64,000 nucleotides of DNA from Halomonas sp. ALS9. GTDB taxonomy: Bacteria > Pseudomonadota > Gammaproteobacteria > Pseudomonadales > Halomonadaceae. The stretch lies in NCBI RefSeq assembly GCF_001651035.1, contig NZ_LXRG01000054.1, positions 310,001 through 374,000 of the forward strand. Reading direction: 5' to 3'. Shown here piece after piece: positions 8,228 to 17,603 of this stretch (positions are counted from its first letter, which is position 1; each line of letters starts with the position of its first letter). The translations under genes and the position numbers were made by a program. A model generated the notes under the pieces. The model made no database searches and was not told the origin of the DNA. It was given only the letters and a program-made list of their open reading frames with translations.

Positions 8228-10981
8228 ATGCGTAGCGAGGCGATGATCCTCGGCACCGCCTTTGGCTACCTGGCGCTGCTGTTTGTGGTTGCCGCCTGGG
8301 GCGACCGCCGGGCGGAACAGGGTCGCTCGATCATTGGCTCGCCTACGGTATATGCCCTTTCTATTGCCGTTTACTGCACAGCCTGGACGTTCTACGGCAG
8401 CGTTGGCCGCGCCGCCGAATATGGCCCCAGCTTTTTACTGATCTACCTGGGGCCAACGCTGGCGATGCTGTTGGCTCCCTTTGTCATCCGCAAGATGGTG
8501 CGCATCGCCGCGCGTCAGCGGATCACCTCGATTGCCGACTTTATCAGCGCCCGCTATGGCAAAAGCACTAGCTTAGGCGCCCTTGTTGCACTGATGGCGC
8601 TGATTAGTATCACTCCCTATATCGCCCTGCAGTTAAAAGCGATTACCGTCAGCCACGCGGTACTGATCAATTATCCCCGCGCAGCCGACACTACCTTGGT
8701 GGATGAACACTTCTGGATGGATAAATCCCTCTGGGTCGCCTTGGTATTGGCGGTGTTTATTATTCTGTTTGGCACACGCCACCTGGATGCCAGCGAGCGC
8801 CATGAAGGCATGGTAGCGGCCATCGCGGTGGAATCCATCGTCAAACTAGTCGCCTTTATGGCTGTTGGCATTTTTGTCGTATTTGTGATGTTTGAAGGCC
8901 CGGCCGCACTGTTTGCCCAGGTAGCAGCCACGCCAGCCCTTATCGATAGCATGCGTTTGGACAGCGTTCCCGGTGGCGTCACGGGCTGGGTAGGAATGTT
9001 GGTGCTGGCCTTTCTGGCCTTTTTAACCCTACCCCGGCAATTTCAGGTATTGGTGGTCGAGAATGTCGACGAGCAGCACTTGGCTCGCGCAAGCTGGCTA
9101 TTTCCCCTCTATATGCTGCTGATTAATCTGTTCGTTATTCCCATTGCCTTGGCTGGGCTGCTACTAGGCGTCAGCGCAGGCGACCCGGACAGCTTTGTGC
9201 TAACACTACCGCTTTCAGCCGGTTTAGAAGGCCTGCCGCTACTGGTGTTTATTGGCGGCCTGTCGGCGGCGACAGGTATGGTGATTGTAGAAACCATCGC
9301 GCTCTCCACCATGGTCAGCAATCAGCTGGTAATGCCCCTGCTACTGCGCTCACGGCGGCTGCACCTAAGTACCAAAGGCGAGCTTGCCGGTTGGCTGTTA
9401 GGTATTCGTCGCATCGCTATCGTGCTGATTCTGCTACTCGGCTATCTCTACCATGCGCTGATTGGTGACTCCTACAGTTTAGTGACGATTGGGCTGGTCT
9501 CGTTTGCCGGAGCGGCCCAGTTCGCACCAGCGCTGTTGATTGGCCTATATTGGCGCGGCGCGACGCGCCAAGGCGCCACCGTTGGCTTAATCGCCGGGTT
9601 CTTAATCTGGTGCTACACGCTACTGCTACCTGGGTTTGCCCAGTCTGGCTGGTTGGATGCTTCTCTGCTCACTGAAGGCCCCTGGGGAATTGCCTGGCTA
9701 ATGCCCTACGGCTTATTCGGGCTCGAAAATTGGGATATATACACCCATTCGCTGCTCTGGAGCATGTTGGCCAATGTGGGGTTATTGGTAGGTGTCTCGC
9801 TGTTTACACGCCCGACACCCCTTGAGCAAACCCAGGCAGCGCTGTTCACTGAAGCGATGCACCCTAACCTGCAAACCTCTTCGCTCTCGACGTCACTATG
9901 GCGCGGGCAAACGACTCAGGGGGCACTCAAAGAGCTGCTTGTTCGCTATTTGGGTACCCAGACCACTCGTCGTGTATTCAGCCATAGCGGAACCAAAAGT
10001 GCTTATGCAGCTGATCAACCCGCCACTGCCGAGCTGATCAACCGTGCCGAACAGGCGTTGGCAGGGGCGCTGGGCAGTTCCTCTGCGCGAGTATTGATTA
10101 ACTCGGTGGTGCGCGGCGAAGCACTGGATATTGAGTCGATTCTGAGCATTTTGGACACGACGTCACAAACCCTGGAGTACAACCGCCGTTTGGAGCAGAA
10201 GTCCCAGGAGCTGGTGAAAATCGGGGAAGAGTTGCGTAGCGCCAATGAGCGGCTACGTGAGCTGGATCGCTTGAAAGATGAGTTTGTCGCCATGGTCAGC
10301 CACGAACTACGCACGCCGCTCACCTCCATCCGCGCCTTTGCGGAAATTTTGCGCGATAGCGGACAGTTACCTAATGAGAAGCGCCAGCATTTCCTGGGTG
10401 TCATTGTTCACGAAAGCCAGCGGCTTTCGCGCTTAATTGAGGAGATTCTCGATCTTGCCCGCCTGGAGAGTGGTCGTTTAACGCTTAACCCCGTGCCCCT
10501 CGACCTTGCTGCCCTAACTCGGCATAGCATTGACGCGATTGCGCACCTCCATGAAGAGCGCGGCATTGCGTTAGACGTTAGCTTAGCAGCTGACCCTGCC
10601 ATGGTAGTCGGCGACCATGACCGCTTAGAACAGGTGATTATTAATCTGCTTGATAACGCAGGCAAGTTTGCCGACCGAGAGCAGCCAAAAGTACGCCTCA
10701 CGCTTTACCGCCATCGCCGTCATTTCCGGCTAAGCGTAGAGGATAACGGTGCGGGTATTAGTGAAGATGAGCGTGAAAGGGTGTTTGAAAAGTTTCACCA
10801 AATTCAACAGGACGATGATATTCCGCGAGGTCGACCGAGAGGCAGCGGCTTAGGATTGCCGATTAGTCGGGGCATTATCGCCCACCTGGGGGGAAGGCTG
10901 TGGGTCGAGGATGCCAAAACCTTAGGTGGCGCCTGCTTAACACTGGAACTCCCCGCCGCGCCGGATGACGTGAAGCGTTGA
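8228..10981 (+). CDS. Sodium/solute symporter-type sensor histidine kinase (CbrA/CrbS-like)
   Basis: This 917-aa protein starts with an SSS-family transporter domain of about 13 helices (residues 1-520; signatures TAWTFYGSVG and TSIADFISARYGK). A STAC-type linker follows (about 555-640, containing GALGSSSARVLINSVVRGE), then a short coiled coil and a kinase core. The phosphorylated His is H692 (SHELRTPL), the N box is around 806-810 (NLLDNA), and the G boxes include D839 (DNGAG) and GSGLGLPIS. There is no receiver domain. CbrA/CrbS relatives couple carbon-source sensing or transport (histidine, acetate) to gene expression. The ligand here cannot be read from sequence. The fourth gene of a tightly coupled operon, it probably signals to the CheY-like protein at 5585. 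Confidence 0.92.
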   Translation: MRSEAMILGTAFGYLALLFVVAAWGDRRAEQGRSIIGSPTVYALSIAVYCTAWTFYGSVGRAAEYGPSFLLIYLGPTLAMLLAPFVIRKMVRIAARQRITSIADFISARYGKSTSLGALVALMALISITPYIALQLKAITVSHAVLINYPRAADTTLVDEHFWMDKSLWVALVLAVFIILFGTRHLDASERHEGMVAAIAVESIVKLVAFMAVGIFVVFVMFEGPAALFAQVAATPALIDSMRLDSVPGGVTGWVGMLVLAFLAFLTLPRQFQVLVVENVDEQHLARASWLFPLYMLLINLFVIPIALAGLLLGVSAGDPDSFVLTLPLSAGLEGLPLLVFIGGLSAATGMVIVETIALSTMVSNQLVMPLLLRSRRLHLSTKGELAGWLLGIRRIAIVLILLLGYLYHALIGDSYSLVTIGLVSFAGAAQFAPALLIGLYWRGATRQGATVGLIAGFLIWCYTLLLPGFAQSGWLDASLLTEGPWGIAWLMPYGLFGLENWDIYTHSLLWSMLANVGLLVGVSLFTRPTPLEQTQAALFTEAMHPNLQTSSLSTSLWRGQTTQGALKELLVRYLGTQTTRRVFSHSGTKSAYAADQPATAELINRAEQALAGALGSSSARVLINSVVRGEALDIESILSILDTTSQTLEYNRRLEQKSQELVKIGEELRSANERLRELDRLKDEFVAMVSHELRTPLTSIRAFAEILRDSGQLPNEKRQHFLGVIVHESQRLSRLIEEILDLARLESGRLTLNPVPLDLAALTRHSIDAIAHLHEERGIALDVSLAADPAMVVGDHDRLEQVIINLLDNAGKFADREQPKVRLTLYRHRRHFRLSVEDNGAGISEDERERVFEKFHQIQQDDDIPRGRPRGSGLGLPISRGIIAHLGGRLWVEDAKTLGGACLTLELPAAPDDVKR

Positions 10982-11070
10982 TCACATATTGGTTACAACG
11001 GCTAGCTTTGCTCACTTAAACTAAGTTATTCTTTATTTCAGAATTCTACTTTCGCCTAAAGCAGCATGCC

Positions 11071-12297
11071 GTGGATGAGCCGATGAATAATGAGTGTCCC
11101 CCTCCTCAACAAGCCAACACCAATGAGTATACTATTGCGATTCAGCCAATAGTTGATGCTCAGCTACGCCATGTCGCCGATGAACTTCTTTATCGTGCTA
11201 ATGGAACAAACCAGACTGCCAATGTTATTGATAATGTCCAAGCCACCGCTAGAGCATGTGCAATTGCTGTTTATGAAATTGGCCTGGATAAACTTTGCGG
11301 TTCACGTCAGCTATTTATTAATGCTTCCGCGGAATGGCTCACTAATCCAGACCTGACTGGGCTGCCTAGCCAGCAAATAGTCATTGAGGTTCTTGAGGAT
11401 ACCCCGCCCACGAAAGAAGTGATTGATGCCTTGCACTACATTAAAAGCCAAGGCTATACATTAGCGCTAGATGATTTCGTTTTAGATGAACATAACCATG
11501 CTTTCCTGCCCTTCTGTGACATCGTCAAGTTTGATATTTCCAATAGCATACCTAAAAAACTTATAAAAAAGCTTCATAAAGAAGGGGTTACGCTTCTGGC
11601 AGAACGAGTGGAAACGCAAGAAGAGTTTAACCAGTGTAAAGCGCTTGGTTTTACTCTTTTCCAGGGCTATTTTTATGAACGCCCTAAAACTCAACCAACG
11701 CAAACGGCTCGTCTCTCAACGTCACGCGCCAACCAAATGCAGTTACTCTCCGCACTGTATAGCGACAACGTACGCCTCTCTGAAATCAGTACGTTAGTGG
11801 CTAGGGATCCTTACTTGCTAAGCGCAATATTCAAGCGCGCAAATTCCGCGGAGAAGGGTTCACGTCGCCCCACGACTAAGCTGATTGATTGTTTACATAT
11901 TATAGGGCTTAGGGAGCTACGCACTCTGGTCACCATTGTGATGCTCGCCAACAATAGCCCTGTTAGCAAACTAAACCTTATCAAAGGCTTAACTCGCGCA
12001 TTTGCCTGTGAAATGATGGCCGACCAACGCCGACTTGATGAGCAAGAAAGCTTTATTGCCGGTTTATTCTCGCTAATGCCTACCATTCTCGGTATTAGTG
12101 CAGAGCTAATGAAGAATGAAATCAGGCTTGGGCGACTTATTGAAGATGCCATCAATCAACGCGCTGGTTCATTAGGTAAGTTGCTCAATGATGTGGAGGC
12201 AGCTGAAAGTCAATTTTCTCCTGTTGATTTCCCATCCGACATCATGCTCCAAGCGGCCTCTAAAGCACGCTCACTTGTGTATACCGATGTAAAATGA
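11071..12297 (+). CDS. EAL-HDOD domain signalling protein (YuxH/CdgJ-like)
   Basis: This 408-aa protein has an N-terminal EAL domain (about 10-205) and a C-terminal HDOD domain (about 210-400). The EAL signature is altered (ELLYR; DDFV instead of DDFG), but many catalytic-type residues are still visible: N in FINAS, E in VIEVLED, the DD pair, K in VKFD, E in AERVE and Q in FQGY. The domain may therefore cleave or only bind c-di-GMP. The first possible start is GTG 11071; ATG 11083 is an alternative, and neither has a strong ribosome site. The gene is more AT-rich than its neighbours and has its own upstream gap, so it may be independently regulated or acquired. It ends 6 bp from the converging DUF294 gene. 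Confidence 0.88.
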   Translation: MDEPMNNECPPPQQANTNEYTIAIQPIVDAQLRHVADELLYRANGTNQTANVIDNVQATARACAIAVYEIGLDKLCGSRQLFINASAEWLTNPDLTGLPSQQIVIEVLEDTPPTKEVIDALHYIKSQGYTLALDDFVLDEHNHAFLPFCDIVKFDISNSIPKKLIKKLHKEGVTLLAERVETQEEFNQCKALGFTLFQGYFYERPKTQPTQTARLSTSRANQMQLLSALYSDNVRLSEISTLVARDPYLLSAIFKRANSAEKGSRRPTTKLIDCLHIIGLRELRTLVTIVMLANNSPVSKLNLIKGLTRAFACEMMADQRRLDEQESFIAGLFSLMPTILGISAELMKNEIRLGRLIEDAINQRAGSLGKLLNDVEAAESQFSPVDFPSDIMLQAASKARSLVYTDVK

Positions 12298-12303
12298 TTT
12301 GTT

Positions 12304-13446
12304 TTACAACCCACTCTGAGCAGTAGAATTCAAACGTTTGATCTGCTGTAAATCAAACTTCAACAGCAGGCGTTCATCTTCGCGTAGGCGTCTCAGATCA
12401 ACCCAGCCATCCACAGCTTGACCACGGGTTTTGTTATACCGCTGCTGATCCAATAGGCGCTGCTGCAGACGCTCAAAAGCCGCCACCAGCAGCTCTGATT
12501 CAGCCGAGGTTAGTACATCTGCCCTATGACTGAGCGCGATCAATCGTTCGCGAGTCGCTATGTTGGCTAGCCCATAGCGCAGACAAAGCAAGCGCGTAGC
12601 GCTGATTAATGGCAGTAAGCCTTGATGCTTAAGGTTAATGGCGTGATCGTGGGGGGCCTCCAGGCCTGGGCTTGAGGCAAGGCGTCCAAACCGATCCAGC
12701 GCCACCGGCAGTTCATCTAACAGCGCCGCCATTTCATTCATAAACAGTGACGCTTTGGGAAGTGTGGCAGCAATGCTATAACCCAATCGCTCGGCAAACA
12801 CTGGATTGCCCGCTACTGGGGCAAAATCGAGCAAGATATTGGTCTGCTGCACGCGCTTTACCTGCCGGTCGGCGCTCCATATCTCAAGCTGTGCTTGCCA
12901 TTCGCTAAGCCGTTTGCGCCACATCGGCCAGCGCGCCATGACATGGCCATGGCAGAGTGGGATCCCTGCTTCATCCAGGCGTTGAGTAAACCGTTCGCCG
13001 AGCGCTTGAAAATAGCCGTCGATCTCCACATGGCGGTGATCCGGGTAGTCGTCAATAACCAGCGCATTATCCTGGTCGGGGCCTAGCAGGCTCTCAAAGC
13101 GCGCCGCGGAACCTAGCAGCAGTACGCAGTAGTTGACTGGCGGTACGCCCCACCCTTGCGCCTGCATTTCGTCCAGGGATAGTCCTATAGCTTGCCGATA
13201 GAGATGGGCATTGTGGTCACTGATAATTTGGCTTATCCGCCAGGCGGGCAGGTCATAATGCACCAGTGTTTCCACTAGCGGCAGTTGCCACGCGTAGGAT
13301 TCAGCTAAAGAGGTGTAAGGCGAGGAGTGATTTGCGAAGAGCTTAGCGAAGAGATGATCTAACGGCGCGTTGAGCGCCGAGGTATTAAGCGTTCCATTCT
13401 CATAGAATAGAGAGCGCCAGGGTGAGGCTTGGTGTACTAAACGCAT
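12304..13446 (-). CDS. DUF294 nucleotidyltransferase-like protein
   Basis: This 380-aa protein carries the motif G112-S-x-A-R-x-E...D124-Q-D-N, typical of DUF294 (GlnD/GlnE-type nucleotidyltransferase fold), followed by the DUF294 C-terminal helical domain. The longer family members have N-terminal cyclic-nucleotide-binding and CBS domains; this one lacks them and has only about 100 unassigned residues in front. DUF294 proteins, DnaQ-like nucleases and SSS symporters co-occur near acetate metabolism genes in many Gammaproteobacteria, and here the nuclease and symporter modules lie about 2 kb away. A nucleotidyl-transfer target is unknown. GGAGAGG supports the ATG at 13446. Confidence 0.85.
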   Translation of the reverse strand: MRLVHQASPWRSLFYENGTLNTSALNAPLDHLFAKLFANHSSPYTSLAESYAWQLPLVETLVHYDLPAWRISQIISDHNAHLYRQAIGLSLDEMQAQGWGVPPVNYCVLLLGSAARFESLLGPDQDNALVIDDYPDHRHVEIDGYFQALGERFTQRLDEAGIPLCHGHVMARWPMWRKRLSEWQAQLEIWSADRQVKRVQQTNILLDFAPVAGNPVFAERLGYSIAATLPKASLFMNEMAALLDELPVALDRFGRLASSPGLEAPHDHAINLKHQGLLPLISATRLLCLRYGLANIATRERLIALSHRADVLTSAESELLVAAFERLQQRLLDQQRYNKTRGQAVDGWVDLRRLREDERLLLKFDLQQIKRLNSTAQSGL

Positions 13447-13479
13447 ACGCCTCTCCTTCGACTGAATGATTTGACGGCA

Positions 13480-13812
13480 TTACTGCTCGCTATCGCCTGC
13501 CCGGCGTGGGTCTGGCGTGAACATCGCATCACCCACTTCATCAATATAGCGCTGCGCTTTGGTGACCATCATGGTATCGCAGGCATCTCGCCCTGGTAGC
13601 ATATCGGAACGCTCAAAGCGGTGTTCAAGGGTTTCACCGCTGGCATCCGCCTTACGAATCCAGCCGCTGACGCGGTACTGACCGCTCTTATCATCTGGCT
13701 GAGAGACAATCTCGTAGCCCTTGTATTCCACTGGTTCAGCTGCTTTGGTGGTAGCGCCTGGCTCAGCCTGACGATCACTACCAAAGAGACCGGAAAGTAT
13801 TTTTTTTAGCAT
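13480..13812 (-). CDS. HlyU-family protein
   Basis: This small 110-aa cytoplasmic protein contains the HlyU-family core (YKGYEIVSQP...YRVSGWI...HRFERSDML...A...TKAQRYIDEVGD). The family is named after a Vibrio haemolysin activator, but this HlyU-like type has no HTH and its role is uncertain. The N terminus MLKKILSGLFG looks like a short amphipathic helix. AAAGGAGTCATC precedes the ATG. It probably lies in the same direction as, and may be read together with, the DUF294 gene 33 bp downstream. Confidence 0.85.
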   Translation of the reverse strand: MLKKILSGLFGSDRQAEPGATTKAAEPVEYKGYEIVSQPDDKSGQYRVSGWIRKADASGETLEHRFERSDMLPGRDACDTMMVTKAQRYIDEVGDAMFTPDPRRAGDSEQ

Positions 13813-13902
13813 GATGACTCCTTTTTATACACAGCGGCTCCTTCTCTTGTAGAGCGGCAGTAACAGCCTGCCGCCCTAGCAAGGTTTGCGGTGCTCTTTT
13901 AA

Positions 13903-15123
<1,221 letters not shown>

Positions 15124-15408
15124 TCTTTGCTCCTCGTTGACCATAAGAAATTCATGAGTAAAAACCACATCTGCCATTAGCGCTCGGCTAATGCGATCGC
15201 TCTCGGGGCTAGACCTTTGAGATAGCCCTTTGAAACAGACCTTGAGTATAGCGTTCTCAATGCCCAGCGAATACCGTCAACGACGCCTGGGGGCTAAAGC
15301 TGCTAGAATCACACCACTCAAAGCGGTGGTTTGCCGCTGATGTTGACTGGATACTCGCTTTATTATTATTGCTTCAACTATTACTCGCTTGAAGATAAGG
15401 AGAGCTGC

Positions 15409-16077
15409 ATGAGCGAGGCAATTGCCCGCGAATTAATGGCCCAACGTTTTCGTAGTTACCTGCCCGTGGTCGTTGATTTAGAAACCGGGGGATTTAATGC
15501 CCAAGGCGACGCTGTACTTGAGATAGCCGCCGTCACGCTGACCATGGATCCGGAGGGCAACCTGCTTCCTGATGCCACCTATGCCTACCACATTCAGCCC
15601 TTTGAGGGCGCGAATGTAGAGCAGTCCGCGCTCGATTTTACCGGTATCAACCTGGACGACCCCCTGCGTCGCCAGGTTGCGCTGAGCGAGTCTGAAGCGC
15701 TGGGAGAAATTTTCCGCCCGATCAGAAAATCGATCAAAGCCCACGACTGCACGCGCGCTATTTTAGTCGGCCATAATGCGGCGTTCGATCAGGGCTTCTT
15801 GAACGCGGCGGTCAATCGCTGCGGCATTAAGCGCAACCCCTTCCACCCGTTCTCAAGCTTTGATACCGCCACACTTGCAGGTCTGATCTATGGCCAAACA
15901 GTGCTTGCCCGGGCCTGTCGTGCCGCGGGCATTGAGTTTGACAACAAGGCTGCCCACTCCGCTCGCTATGACACCGAGCGCACTGCAGAGTTATTTTGCG
16001 CCATGGTCAATCGCTATAAAGACCTGGGTGGCTGGCAGCTCGCACAGCGTGAACAGGAGATGGACGGCGGGGATTAA
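15409..16077 (+). CDS. rnt: Ribonuclease T
   Basis: This DEDDh 3'-5' exoribonuclease trims tRNA and other stable RNA 3' ends. The catalytic residues are visible at D23/E25 (VVDLETGGF, same numbering as E. coli), H122-NAAF-D127 and H183/D188. The length of 222 aa is normal. The ATG at 15409 is preceded by AAGGAGAGCTGC; the 26-codon upstream extension starting at 15331 (rich in Tyr) is not a family feature and is rejected. Confidence 0.96.
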   Translation: MSEAIARELMAQRFRSYLPVVVDLETGGFNAQGDAVLEIAAVTLTMDPEGNLLPDATYAYHIQPFEGANVEQSALDFTGINLDDPLRRQVALSESEALGEIFRPIRKSIKAHDCTRAILVGHNAAFDQGFLNAAVNRCGIKRNPFHPFSSFDTATLAGLIYGQTVLARACRAAGIEFDNKAAHSARYDTERTAELFCAMVNRYKDLGGWQLAQREQEMDGGD

Positions 16078-16252
16078 CAGACCGCCGCAGCTAATGCAGT
16101 CAACAGGGCTTTACGCTAAACTTTGCGACATTGCAGTAGCGCCATTTTGTAACCCACTGCCGCCTGCCCCCCGCGCGTACGTAGCAGTGATAAAGAGCAG
16201 TGATGAATTGTTGCCGATTTACCCAACCGTTTTCAGGAGATGAGACGTTTCC

Positions 16253-17512
16253 ATGGCTCAGCATAATGCCTTTTACGCCCAATCCGGTGGCGTCACCGCC
16301 GTGATCAACGCCAGCGCCTGTGGCGTTATCGAAGCCTGCCGTCAAGCACCCGATCAGATTGGCAAGGTTTATGCCGGTCATAACGGCATTATTGGTGCCT
16401 TAACGGAAGACCTGATCGACGTTACCCAGGAGAGCGATGAAGCGATTGCGGCGCTACGCCATACGCCGGGCGGCGCTTTCGGTTCCTGCCGCTATAAGCT
16501 GAAAGACATTGATACCCACCGCGCCCAGTACGAGCGCTTGATTGAGGTATTCAAGGCCCACGATATTCGCTACTTCTTTTACAACGGTGGCGGTGACAGC
16601 GCCGACACCTGCTTAAAGGTCTCGCAGCTTTCCGAGAAGCTGGGCTATCCGCTGACCGCTATCCACGTGCCCAAAACCGTGGACAACGACCTGCCGATTA
16701 CCGATAACAGCCCAGGCTTTGGCAGTGTGGCCAAGTATATTGCCACCTCGACCCTGGAAGCTTCGCTGGATATCGCCTCCATGTGCGCGACCTCCACCAA
16801 GGTATTTGTGCTCGAAGTCATGGGCCGCCACGCGGGCTGGATCGCCGCCGCCGGTGGTTTAGCTGGCGAAGCCGAAGGCGAACCGCCGCATATGATTATC
16901 TTCCCGGAGATCCCCTTCAACCGTAAAGCGGCCATGGCGCGGGTTGAAGAGAGCGTTAAGCAGTATGGCTACTGCGTTATCGTGGTTTCTGAAGGCGCGC
17001 GCTATGAAGATGGTACCTTTCTGGCCGACGCGGGCAATACCGATGCGTTTGGCCACCGTCAGCTTGGCGGCGTAGCCCCGACACTTGCCGGTATGATCAA
17101 GCAGGATTTAGGCTACAAGTATCACTGGGCGGTGGCTGATTACCTTCAGCGGGCAGCACGTCACCTGGCGTCTAAAACCGACGTTGAACAAGCCTATGCG
17201 GTGGGCCGCGAAGCGGTCACCTTGGCGCTGGCAGGTAAAAACGCCATGATGCCCGCCATTCGCCGTATTTCTCAGTCACCCTATCAGTGGGATGTCATCT
17301 CCGCCCCGCTCGCCCAGGTGGCCAATCAAGAGAAATTTATGCCCCGGGACTTTATTAGCGAAAGCGGCTTTGCCATTACCCAAACCTGCCGGGACTATCT
17401 CTCACCGCTGATCCAGGGCGAGGATTTCCCACCGTTTGAGAACGGCCTGCCTAAAGTGGCTAAGCTGAAACTGGCCAAAGCCGAGCGCAAGCTGCCTATT
17501 TTCACGCTGTAA
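16253..17512 (+). CDS. pfp: Pyrophosphate-dependent 6-phosphofructokinase
   Basis: This enzyme catalyses the reversible phosphorylation of fructose 6-phosphate using pyrophosphate. The N-terminal YAQSGGVTAVINA, G-G-G-D115-S (ATP-dependent enzymes have GGDGS) and PKTVDND (residues 140-146; Lys141 in place of the Gly found in ATP enzymes) together specify the PPi-dependent type. MGRHAGWIAA forms the fructose 6-phosphate site. At 419 aa it belongs to the longer bacterial class. Ribosome site: CAGGAGATGAG. An inverted-repeat terminator follows 36 bp after the stop. The soluble pyrophosphatase ppa lies 2.1 kb away. Confidence 0.95.
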   Translation: MAQHNAFYAQSGGVTAVINASACGVIEACRQAPDQIGKVYAGHNGIIGALTEDLIDVTQESDEAIAALRHTPGGAFGSCRYKLKDIDTHRAQYERLIEVFKAHDIRYFFYNGGGDSADTCLKVSQLSEKLGYPLTAIHVPKTVDNDLPITDNSPGFGSVAKYIATSTLEASLDIASMCATSTKVFVLEVMGRHAGWIAAAGGLAGEAEGEPPHMIIFPEIPFNRKAAMARVEESVKQYGYCVIVVSEGARYEDGTFLADAGNTDAFGHRQLGGVAPTLAGMIKQDLGYKYHWAVADYLQRAARHLASKTDVEQAYAVGREAVTLALAGKNAMMPAIRRISQSPYQWDVISAPLAQVANQEKFMPRDFISESGFAITQTCRDYLSPLIQGEDFPPFENGLPKVAKLKLAKAERKLPIFTL

Positions 17513-17548
17513 GCAGCTAACGCAGAGCAACTAAGATAGCGGCAACAA

Positions 17549-17582
17549 AAACGGGCGATGAAGTGATTCATCGCCCGTTTTA
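17549..17582 (+). terminator. Rho-independent terminator after pfp (bidirectional)
   Basis: A perfect 14-bp stem (AAACGGGCGATGAA and its complement) with a GTGA loop is flanked by A-rich sequence before and T-rich sequence after. It can therefore stop pfp transcription on the plus strand and the kinase/phosphatase gene on the minus strand. Confidence 0.92.
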
Positions 17583-17603
17583 TATGTAGTGCGCTGGTTA
17601 GGT

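Noticed and set aside
13854..13874. Hairpin (GCGGCAG / CTGCCGC) between argG and the HlyU-like gene
   Set aside because: The 7-bp stem is positioned for an argG terminator, but there is no T-tract on the minus strand, so I do not call it.
15124..15177. 18-codon N-terminal extension of argG
   Set aside because: The family N terminus and the strong GAGGAG site fix the start at 15123.
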